Source of the DNA: Deltaproteobacteria bacterium
GTDB taxonomy: Bacteria; Desulfobacterota; Desulfobacteria; Desulfobacterales; SG8-13
Length of the DNA stretch: 5,211 nt
NCBI GenBank assembly: GCA_024639205.1
Contig: JAHEIV010000243.1
Location: 1 to 5,211 of the forward strand
Direction of reading: 5' to 3'
Shown here: positions 1 to 5,211 of the stretch, piece after piece
Numbering within the stretch: the first letter of the stretch is position 1
How the letters are laid out: the number at the start of each line of letters is the position of its first letter
Program-made: the position numbers and the translations under genes
The notes under the pieces: model-generated
Told to the model about the DNA's origin: nothing
The model's input: the letters and a program-made list of their open reading frames with translations, nothing else
Databases searched by the model: none

Positions 1-795
1 AGCAATGAAACCGGTCAGCGGCCATTTGACGCTGTAAATGGTATTCCACAGCCCCACGGGTTCTTCGGGTCTTCCCCAAGTGGCAAAGACGAGTACGCCG
101 ACCATGGCGCCAAAGTAGACCCCGTTTTGCCACAGGGGGCGCTCCACTCCCGTTTCGGGCATGTGCAAGGCTGCCTCAGCCTTGGCCTGCTCCTCCTTGC
201 GGTAGAGCAGGTGCATGATGAAACCGATGACGATGCTGAACACGATCGCGCCCACGGCACGCGCCAAACCGAGTTCGGGGCCGAGGATCCGAGCGGTGAG
301 CACGATAGCCAGCACGTTGATGGCCGGTCCGGAGTAAAGAAATGCAATGGCCGGCCCCAGGCCCGCCCCTCGTTTCCAGATGCCGGCAAACAGAGGCAGC
401 ACCGTGCAGGAGCAGACCGCCAGAATGGTGCCCGACACCGAGGCCACCCCGTAGGACAGGACCTTTTTGGTCCCGGCACCGAGATATTTCATTACCGCCG
501 CCTGGGAGACGAACACAGAGATGGCGCCGGCTATAAAAAAGGCCGGTACCAGGCAAAGCAGCACGTGCTCCCGGGCGTACCATTTGGCCAGGGCCAGAGA
601 CTCGATCACCGCGCCGGTAAAGCGGTCGCTGGCCAGCGGCAGCCAGAAAAAGATCAGAAAACTGGCTGTGATGATGCCAAGCGGTTTCCAGATGCTTTTC
701 CAGTCGATCCGGCTCGGCTCAATCGTTTCATCGTCGGTGGTTGCAGATCCGTCGAAACGGTGTTTGTCGTCTGCAATTGAAATGCCGTTGCTCAT
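1..795 (-). CDS. ArsP/DUF318-family (COG0701-type) membrane permease, C-terminus missing (runs off left edge)
   Basis: This is a polytopic inner-membrane permease. Only its first 265 residues are in the window, and the frame stays open to base 1. The start at 795 is supported by an AAGGGG Shine-Dalgarno (803-808) seven bases upstream. The N-terminal ~35 residues are polar and cytosolic-looking. Hydrophobic segments follow at about 37-55, 76-98, 112-138, 148-170, 178-198 and 224-240. The family signature is seen at 126-160: a CSC motif (Cys128, Cys130) followed by TVLPLF, then a KRGAGLGPA stretch and SGPAIN. Family knowledge: Campylobacter ArsP exports trivalent organoarsenicals, while many members of this subgroup are uncharacterised and sit beside arsR. 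The paired cysteines inside a membrane segment would suit a soft-metal or metalloid substrate, but this is inference. It lies 115 bp downstream of arsR on the same strand, so it is probably co-transcribed and ArsR-controlled. Family membership is secure and the substrate is not. Confidence 0.88.
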   Translation of the reverse strand, partial: MSNGISIADDKHRFDGSATTDDETIEPSRIDWKSIWKPLGIITASFLIFFWLPLASDRFTGAVIESLALAKWYAREHVLLCLVPAFFIAGAISVFVSQAAVMKYLGAGTKKVLSYGVASVSGTILAVCSCTVLPLFAGIWKRGAGLGPAIAFLYSGPAINVLAIVLTARILGPELGLARAVGAIVFSIVIGFIMHLLYRKEEQAKAEAALHMPETGVERPLWQNGVYFGAMVGVLVFATWGRPEEPVGLWNTIYSVKWPLTGFIA

Positions 796-910
796 GGTTT
801 TTCCCCTTCACATTCCGGCGAATGATCCGGTGCGGTGTGCGCAACGTTACCGTAGCGGATTGCTGCCGACAATATATTCTTATGTAGCAATTTATACGAT
901 CGTAAAACAT

Positions 911-1258
911 TCAATTTTTTCCACAAATCTCGAATCGGTTAAACTGAGGTAACTTTTCGACCAGCGTTTCAATGTCGGGCTCATCGTTGAGCCAGTGCCG
1001 AAGGTTGCCCAGCAGACTGGCTGCATACGGACTGTCGCTGCCGTCGCTCAGGTGGTAATTGACCCACAGCCCGTCCTTTCGGTGATCGACGATTCCAGCT
1101 TCTTCCATTATTTTGAGATGTTTGGACACTGTCGGTTGGGAGACGCCCAGAGCGCCTTGTAGTTCACAGACACACATCATTTTGTGTTGCAACAACTTGG
1201 CGATCTTGACCCGATTCGGATCGGACAGGGCTCTCATCACCTTGATAAAGGTTTTCAT
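911..1258 (-). CDS. arsR: ArsR/SmtB-family metalloid-responsive repressor
   Basis: A 115-residue winged-helix transcriptional repressor of normal family length. Helices at about 4-24 include the ALSDPNRVKIAKLL signature. The recognition helix-turn-helix is at about 31-54 (LGVSQPTVSKHLKIM), and the beta wing at 56-70 (VDHRKDGLWVNYHL). The metal box is at 28-33: Cys29-Val-Cys31, matching the Cys-X-Cys of the ELCVCDL motif that binds As(III) in plasmid-type ArsR. A further cysteine, Cys112, lies near the C-terminus and might supply a third ligand, which is inference. The start has a GGAGG ribosome site (1266-1270) seven bases upstream. It is the first gene of a leftward unit with the permease and is divergent from the lipoprotein gene. 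A dyad over its own promoter indicates autoregulation. The cysteine box argues for As(III) or Sb(III) over Zn or Ni sensing, but a related soft metal is not excluded. Confidence 0.93.
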   Translation of the reverse strand: MKTFIKVMRALSDPNRVKIAKLLQHKMMCVCELQGALGVSQPTVSKHLKIMEEAGIVDHRKDGLWVNYHLSDGSDSPYAASLLGNLRHWLNDEPDIETLVEKLPQFNRFEICGKN

Positions 1259-1275
1259 CGGTTTGCCTCCAATAA

Positions 1276-1291
1276 ATAGCTAAATAGCTAT
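1276..1291. promoter_or_regulatory. Probable ArsR operator (perfect 7-2-7 inverted repeat)
   Basis: ATAGCTA (1276-1282), a two-base AA spacer and TAGCTAT (1285-1291) form a perfect inverted repeat. The site lies 18-33 bases upstream of the arsR start codon and overlaps the predicted -10 element, where a bound repressor would block RNA polymerase. ArsR proteins bind short AT-rich dyads of this kind. Assigning it to this ArsR is inference from position. Confidence 0.65.
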
Positions 1292-1316
1292 ATAACAATT
1301 CAATGGCAGGCGTCAA
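1287..1316 (-). promoter_or_regulatory. Sigma-70-type promoter for arsR-permease
   Basis: On the minus strand TTGACG (1316-1311) is a good -35 box. A -10 box follows either as TATATA (1294-1289, 16-base spacer) or as TATAGC (1292-1287, 18-base spacer). Transcription would start about 1280, inside the inverted repeat at 1276-1291, leaving a short leader with the GGAGG site. Both the boxes and the overlap with the dyad are seen directly. Activity is inferred. Confidence 0.55.
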
Positions 1317-1531
1317 GTAAAAGTGTTCATCGGATGACGAAACCGTACCTCAGTGGCAGGCTGTGCATCTCCAGCGGTTTAGAAAATGGTTGACTAATGA
1401 TGCCACAATGTGACAATTTATAGCACTCCCGCTGATTTATCGTATTCGCTACCAACGTGGCCCCAGAGCTGACCCTCGAGCAGGCATCATTCGTAGAAAC
1501 AATAGATACGATCCAATAATGGACTAAAGCT

Positions 1532-2512
1532 ATGAAACGAATTTCACTTCCGGCTGGGAAAAGTTTTCATGACATGCTTTTGTCGATCGTCCTGACGTTT
1601 CTTTGGATATTCGGCTGCAGTGGTGATTCGGGTTACAAGCCAGTCGATTTTTCCCAAACGGTCGAGATCGAGCATCCGGTCGTCAGCACGGCGGATCCCC
1701 ACAGGCTCAGAGTGGCGGTGGCAGCGATGATCTCTCCCAAGGAAACCATATCCTATTACCAGCAGCTGCTGGAATTCATCGGCGAAAACCTGGGGGTCTC
1801 TATTCAGCTCATCCAGCGAAAGACCTATGGTGAAGTCAATGAGCTTTTCCCCAAACGGCAGATCGACCTCGCGTTTATCTGCACCGGTCCCTATGCGCTT
1901 GGAAAGGAAATATTCGGCTTTGAAGCCCTGGCCACACCGATCGTTCGCGACCGTCCCTATTACCAGTCCTATTTGATTGTCAACAAAAGCAGTCCCTTTA
2001 AATCGTTGGAGGATCTTCGCGGACAGCAGTTCGCCTTCACCGATCCGGAATCGAACACCGGATCGTTGGTACCCAACTTCTGGTTGTTGGAAATCGGGGA
2101 GACTGCCAGCTCATTTTTTGAAAGTTTTACTTATACTTACAGCCACGACAACTCCATTATGGCGGTAGCCAAATCATTGGTGGCCGGTGCTGCCGTGGAC
2201 GGGCACAAATGGGAATACTACAACCAGCGCAATCCCTATTACACCTCCATGACCCGCGTGATTAAAAAATCGACTCCCTTTGGCAGCCCGCCCTTGGTTG
2301 CATCCGTTTATCTTCCCGAGCCGTTGAAAGTAAAAATCCGGCAACTGCTGCTTTCCATGCACGAAATAGATGAAGGCAAGCGCATCCTGTCCGAGCTGAT
2401 GATCGACCGTTTCGCAAAACCGGAAGAGCAGTGGTACCAGCCGGTTCGCGAGATGTACGAGCAAATAAATGTTCATATCACGAGGTCGTCGCATGAGACC
2501 CAAGACTCTTAA
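1532..2512 (+). CDS. PhnD-superfamily periplasmic binding lipoprotein, likely sensory (AioX/ArrX-like)
   Basis: A 326-residue substrate-binding protein of the phosphate/phosphite/phosphonate-binding (PhnD-like) superfamily. A lipoprotein signal runs from Met1 (MKR, Lys10) through the hydrophobic stretch 15-27 to the lipobox IFG-Cys29, so it should be anchored in an envelope membrane and face the periplasm. The binding domain covers about 58-305: LRVAVAAMISPKET at 59-72, DLAFICTGPYALG at 112-124, and the DPESNTGS loop at 171-178 that in PhnD relatives contacts the ligand. Cys117 is the only cysteine besides Cys29. No ABC permease or ATPase gene adjoins it. Instead it overlaps a membrane sigma-54 activator by 20 bp, so sensing is more likely than transport. 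AioX, an As(III)-binding member of this superfamily that depends on one cysteine, is the closest functional precedent I know. Start 1532 is preferred over Met15 because Met15 would lose the positive n-region. Its ribosome site (GGA, 1521-1523) is weak. Ligand unknown. Confidence 0.87.
   Translation: MKRISLPAGKSFHDMLLSIVLTFLWIFGCSGDSGYKPVDFSQTVEIEHPVVSTADPHRLRVAVAAMISPKETISYYQQLLEFIGENLGVSIQLIQRKTYGEVNELFPKRQIDLAFICTGPYALGKEIFGFEALATPIVRDRPYYQSYLIVNKSSPFKSLEDLRGQQFAFTDPESNTGSLVPNFWLLEIGETASSFFESFTYTYSHDNSIMAVAKSLVAGAAVDGHKWEYYNQRNPYYTSMTRVIKKSTPFGSPPLVASVYLPEPLKVKIRQLLLSMHEIDEGKRILSELMIDRFAKPEEQWYQPVREMYEQINVHITRSSHETQDS
2482..2485 (+). promoter_or_regulatory. Ribosome binding site that sets the start of the sigma-54 activator
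   Basis: GAGG lies seven bases before the ATG at 2493, inside the end of the lipoprotein gene. The earlier in-frame ATG at 2469 has no comparable site at the right distance and would put six extra residues with four arginines before the membrane helix. The 2493 start is therefore preferred. The 20-base overlap with the upstream stop (2510-2512) suggests translational coupling. Confidence 0.6.
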
Positions 2513-4718
2513 ACAGGCTGTCATGATGGCCATGGCGGTGCTGGTGGTTGCCAGCGGCACCTTGATTTCGCAAATCGTCACGCACCGATACAGCACCAGT
2601 TTGATCCAGGAAGCCAGCATCCGGGCCGAAGAAATTGCTCATAAACTGGCCTTGGACGCGGCAGACAAAATTTTGATCAATGATCTGGTGGCCCTGCAGA
2701 AACTGCTGGACGACCAGATCGCCACCGAGTCAAATGTCGCTTACCTTTTTGTGGTGAGAGAAGGTAAAGTCCTGACCCATACGTTTCAGGCGGGGGTTCC
2801 GGTTCAACTGATCGATGCCAACCGGACGGAAGATCCGCAAAAAGGTCGGTTGGAGAAAATCATCTCACAGGACGGTGAGCGTTACATCGACGTGGCCTGG
2901 CCGATTTTCGACGGGAAAGCCGGTGAGCTTCGGTTGGGGCTGTCGGAAAAACCGTATCTAAAAAAGGTTTCCGAGTTGTGGTTTCAGATGAGTCTCATTT
3001 CTTTGCTGGTGCTGGTGTTCGCATTGCTGACGGGACGTTTTTTTGCCGATCGATTGACCCGGCCGCTGCTGGAATTGACGGCTACAGCTGAAACAATCGG
3101 CGAGGACAATCTGGAAACTTATGTGCAAATCAAAGGAAGCGCGGAGGTCAACAAGCTGGCCTCTTCATTCAACGGGATGATGACCCGCCTGAAGGATTAC
3201 ACCCGGCGGTTGCAGAGTAACAACCAAGAGCTGGAAGAGAAGAACGAGGAGCTGGCCAGGACCCAACGTCAACTGGCCACCTCTTTGACCGTGTCGCAAA
3301 AAGTCGCTGCATTGCCGAAGTTAAATGACGTCTGTGACTACGTGATCCAGACCGTCAGCAGCATTGCGGATTGCCGTCACATGGCCCTGCTGGTTTCTCA
3401 CCATTCCGGCAGCAACATGTTTTTGGCCTCCGGCAGTGAAATCCACACCATCGGTGACGAGCTTCGTTTTCAGGTGTTTGAAAATTTGCACGAAACGAAC
3501 TCGGTGACCTTTTTGGACCATCATGTTTTGAAAAAGTTGCCGCTGCCCGCTGCCTGGCAAAACAAGAAGCGTTTGGCCGTTTTCCCGATTCGGTATCGCA
3601 ACCAACCACTCGGAGCACTGCTGGTCGCCTGTCCGGATGAATGCCGGTGTGTAAAGCAGGAGCTCGATATTCTTGAATTGATCCTCACGCAGACCTGCGG
3701 AGCGATTTATCGCGCAGCTATTCATGAGGAGGAAATCCGTAATATTCGGTCGCGCGTTGAGGTCAACTCCGGTTTCAGCGGCATTGTCGGAAAAGATCCC
3801 CAGATGCAGGTTGTCTATAAACTCATCGAAGATGTCGCCCCCACCGATGCAACCGTGCTGATCGAAGGAGAAAGCGGCACCGGTAAGGAGCTGGTAGCCC
3901 GGGCCGTTCATGACAAAAGCGGCCGGAGCGGCAAACCGTTCGTGGTGATCAACTGTTCCGCTTATCCGAGCACGTTGCTGGAGAGCGAGCTTTTCGGACA
4001 CGAAAAAGGGGCCTTCACGGGCGCTTTGCGAGTAAAGATCGGCCGGTTCGAGCAGGCGGACGGAGGAACGGTTTTTCTGGATGAAATCGGGGAAATTAGC
4101 GCATCGGCGCAAATCAAGCTGCTGCGGGTGCTGCAAAGCCAGAAGTTCGAACGCCTGGGCGGTGAGCAGTCTATTGCCGTTGATGTGCGCATTCTGGCCG
4201 CAACGAATAAAAATCTACTTCAGGAGGTGAAAAACGGCAGATTTCGAGAAGATCTGTTTTACCGCCTGAATGTAATTCCAATAAAACTGCCCCCGGTCAG
4301 GGAACGACGCAACGACATTCATTTGTTAGCCGGGTACTTTCTGAGACGTTTCGCCGAACAGCAAGGTAAACACATCGATGGTTTCCGATCCGAAGCCATG
4401 CGTTCACTGCTGGATTATCGCTGGCCTGGAAACGTCCGCGAACTGGAAAACTGCATTGAGCATGCCGTTGTGCTGGCCAAAGACCGGCTGATCGATGCAG
4501 TCGATTTGCCGTCCGCTATCGCTGAGTTACCGGCTGTCTCAACCGATTCAGTGAAACGGCACAAGAGCATCACAAAAAATGAGGAAATACTGGTGAAGGA
4601 AGTACTCGAAGAGTGTGATTGGAATAAAACCGAAGCAGCTGCCCGCTTGGGGATCAGTCGCAGCACGCTCTACGAGAAGTTGAAAAAGTACAACATATCG
4701 GCTCCGACCCTGCATTGA
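2493..4718 (+). CDS. Membrane-anchored one-component sigma-54 activator (TM-sensor-TM-HAMP-GAF-AAA+-Fis HTH)
   Basis: A 741-residue bacterial enhancer-binding protein (numbered from 2493) built like a transmembrane receptor. TM1 is at about 9-28. A periplasmic region at 29-163 looks like a single Cache/PDC-type fold and has no cysteine. TM2 is at 166-185. HAMP follows at about 186-240 (DRLTRPLLELTATAETIG), then a Glu/Gln-rich coiled coil at 242-265 and a GAF-like domain at about 275-412 with a Cys-X3-Cys-X-Cys cluster (380, 384, 386). The AAA+ domain (428-662) is complete: Walker A GESGTGKE 459-466, the sigma-54-contacting GAFTGA 506-511, Walker B VFLDE 527-531, sensor I ILAATN 567-572, arginine-finger region FREDLFYRLN 584-593, and WPGNVREL 644-651. 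A Fis-type helix-turn-helix is at 711-733. There is no receiver and no histidine-kinase domain, so the signal must pass directly from the periplasm to the ATPase. The upstream overlapping lipoprotein is the obvious partner. The likely target is the sigma-54 promoter at 5172-5187. Confidence 0.93.
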   Translation: MRPKTLKQAVMMAMAVLVVASGTLISQIVTHRYSTSLIQEASIRAEEIAHKLALDAADKILINDLVALQKLLDDQIATESNVAYLFVVREGKVLTHTFQAGVPVQLIDANRTEDPQKGRLEKIISQDGERYIDVAWPIFDGKAGELRLGLSEKPYLKKVSELWFQMSLISLLVLVFALLTGRFFADRLTRPLLELTATAETIGEDNLETYVQIKGSAEVNKLASSFNGMMTRLKDYTRRLQSNNQELEEKNEELARTQRQLATSLTVSQKVAALPKLNDVCDYVIQTVSSIADCRHMALLVSHHSGSNMFLASGSEIHTIGDELRFQVFENLHETNSVTFLDHHVLKKLPLPAAWQNKKRLAVFPIRYRNQPLGALLVACPDECRCVKQELDILELILTQTCGAIYRAAIHEEEIRNIRSRVEVNSGFSGIVGKDPQMQVVYKLIEDVAPTDATVLIEGESGTGKELVARAVHDKSGRSGKPFVVINCSAYPSTLLESELFGHEKGAFTGALRVKIGRFEQADGGTVFLDEIGEISASAQIKLLRVLQSQKFERLGGEQSIAVDVRILAATNKNLLQEVKNGRFREDLFYRLNVIPIKLPPVRERRNDIHLLAGYFLRRFAEQQGKHIDGFRSEAMRSLLDYRWPGNVRELENCIEHAVVLAKDRLIDAVDLPSAIAELPAVSTDSVKRHKSITKNEEILVKEVLEECDWNKTEAAARLGISRSTLYEKLKKYNISAPTLH

Positions 4719-4805
4719 TTTGTTCGCCCAATAATATCAAATTTCGATCTTTACATAGGAATTCAGATCTCAATGCCGATAATACTGAATCAAAACCTCC
4801 CATTC

Positions 4806-4817
4806 TTGAAGCTTCAA
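4806..4817. repeat. Perfect 12-bp palindrome
   Basis: TTGAAGCTTCAA is self-complementary. Part of it (TTCAAC, 4813-4818) can alternatively pair with GTTGAA at 4836-4841 across a 17-base loop. It lies 88 bases after the activator stop. It could be a protein-binding site or a weak RNA hairpin. No T run follows, so it is not a standard terminator. Function unknown. Confidence 0.4.
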
Positions 4818-4918
4818 CTGATACAGTAAAAAAATGTTGAATTCCTTCCTGCCCATATTTTGTCTGAAGTATCCCTAACACATTTGAAATAGCCTAGCTT
4901 TTATGTCCAGCAGCCGAA

Positions 4919-4945
4919 ATATGTGTACGGATTTCGTACGCATAT
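4919..4945. promoter_or_regulatory. Candidate upstream activator site (11-5-11 dyad)
   Basis: Left arm ATATGTGTACG (4919-4929), spacer GATTT, right arm CGTACGCATAT (4935-4945). The arms are complementary at 10 of 11 positions. Its centre is about 266 bp upstream of the predicted start of the sigma-54 promoter at 5172-5187, within the range over which enhancer-binding proteins act by looping. Enhancer-binding proteins with Fis-type helix-turn-helix domains bind dyads of this sort. That the 2493-4718 protein binds here is inference. Confidence 0.5.
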
Positions 4946-5171
4946 AAGTATCTATTATTACATTGTTTATTGATTTTTCCAGTTTTCGCGTTCGAAAAAC
5001 AGACAGATATCGTTAATCCCACTGGCAGATTATAATCAAAACAAAATGCGAAAGATGGCTAAAATCAATTTACCAACCCATCCGTATTTCTTATAATTAC
5101 AAATAGTAAAAGTGAATGTTTTTCGTTTTCGATCTTCAATTACCCACTTATGACACCCATCCTAACTATTT

Positions 5172-5187
5172 TGGCATAAGCATTGCT
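5172..5187 (+). promoter_or_regulatory. Sigma-54 (-24/-12) promoter, directed out of the right edge
   Basis: TGGCAT (5172-5177), five bases, then TTGCT (5183-5187). This fits the TGGCAC-N5-TTGCW consensus with one mismatch, and the invariant GG and GC are separated by exactly ten bases. Predicted transcription start is near 5198. The fit, plus a sigma-54 activator gene immediately upstream and a candidate enhancer dyad between them, makes it very likely real. The gene it drives lies beyond 5211 and cannot be identified here. Confidence 0.8.
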
Positions 5188-5211
5188 ACTATGTAGTACT
5201 CAAAGATGTTT

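Larger units (their letters stand above)
4719..5211. other. AT-rich intergenic region holding regulatory sites, no credible gene
   Basis: This stretch of 493 bases follows the activator stop codon. It is clearly AT-richer than the coding DNA: for example, only 17 of 60 bases at 4921-4980 are G or C. The few open frames are short, lack ribosome sites and resemble no protein I recognise. No convincing intrinsic terminator (GC stem plus T run) follows the activator. What it does hold is a 12-bp palindrome (4806-4817), a long dyad (4919-4945) and a -24/-12 promoter at its right end. It therefore reads as the upstream control region of a gene that starts just beyond the window. Confidence 0.7.

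Noticed and set aside
895..904. 10-bp palindrome TACGATCGTA just after the arsR stop codon
   Set aside because: Short, with no flanking stem extension or T run. It is not a terminator, and there is no evidence for a regulator site.
127..952. Plus-strand open frames of 217 and 161 codons opposite the permease
   Set aside because: Their translations look like antisense artefacts (Arg/His/Gly-rich, no fold recognised). The minus-strand frame gives a clear permease with conserved CSC and GPAIN motifs.
1354..1367. TGGCAG...TGCA as a sigma-54 promoter for the lipoprotein operon
   Set aside because: The GG and GC dinucleotides are 8 bases apart, not the required 10. The similar TGGCAG at 1304 and TGGTTG at 1387 also fail the spacing or the GC.
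1390..1424. TTGACT (1390-1395) as the -35 box of a sigma-70 promoter for the lipoprotein gene
   Set aside because: At 16-18 bases downstream there is only a poor -10 (ACAATT-like). TATAGC lies 23 bases away. It is too weak to annotate, and the promoter of this operon remains unassigned.
3321..4136. Minus-strand 271-codon open frame opposite the activator
   Set aside because: It is the antisense of the conserved GAF and AAA+ coding sequence, with no recognisable protein and no ribosome site of note.
4716..4752. TTGAT...ATCAA hairpin as a terminator for the activator operon
   Set aside because: A 5-bp AT-rich stem with a 16-base loop and no T run is too weak for an intrinsic terminator.
4654..4881. 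Minus-strand 75-codon frame over the activator end and the spacer
   Set aside because: It overlaps the conserved helix-turn-helix coding sequence, resembles nothing known and lies partly in AT-rich control DNA.
5062..5074. AATCAATTTACCA as an integration host factor site between dyad and promoter
   Set aside because: It matches the WATCAR half of the consensus but not the TTR half, so it is not supported.

Overview
The window looks like a chromosomal metalloid/oxyanion-response locus of a Gram-negative bacterium. The best guess is a Desulfobacterota (deltaproteobacterial) sulfate-reducer type. This rests on the general look of the ArsR and permease proteins, on the pairing of a PhnD-like lipoprotein with a sigma-54 regulator, and on mid-range GC coding DNA with AT-rich spacers. 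It is a recognition-based inference and was not tested by search.

Left part, minus strand (1-1316): a small ArsR/SmtB repressor gene (911-1258) carries an arsenite-type Cys-X-Cys box. After a 115-bp gap it is followed in the same direction by an ArsP/DUF318-family permease gene (795 down to base 1, running off the left edge). A sigma-70-like promoter with a perfect 7-2-7 inverted repeat over its -10 region lies just upstream of arsR. This is a classical derepression unit: ligand binds ArsR, the repressor leaves the operator, and the exporter is made.

Middle and right part, plus strand (1532-4718), divergent from arsR: a PhnD-superfamily periplasmic binding lipoprotein overlaps by 20 bp a 741-residue sigma-54 activator. 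The activator is itself a membrane sensor. Its order is TM, periplasmic sensor domain, TM, HAMP, coiled coil, GAF, AAA+ with GAFTGA, and Fis-type helix-turn-helix. No histidine kinase or receiver domain is present in it or elsewhere in the window. The pair resembles a condensed AioX-AioS-AioR or ArrX-ArrS-ArrR circuit (binding protein, sensor kinase, sigma-54 response regulator) in which kinase and regulator are replaced by one trans-membrane protein.

Right edge (4719-5211): 493 bp of AT-rich DNA with no credible gene. It contains an 11-bp-arm dyad (4919-4945) and, 227 bp further on, an excellent -24/-12 sigma-54 promoter (5172-5187) firing rightward out of the window. The simplest reading is that the lipoprotein senses a ligand outside the cytoplasmic membrane, the membrane activator binds upstream DNA, and the unseen gene(s) to the right are the target. 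The ligand is not proven. Arsenite is the leading suggestion because of the arsR-arsP neighbour and because the mature lipoprotein has only one cysteine besides its lipidated one, but phosphite, phosphonate or another oxyanion remains possible.
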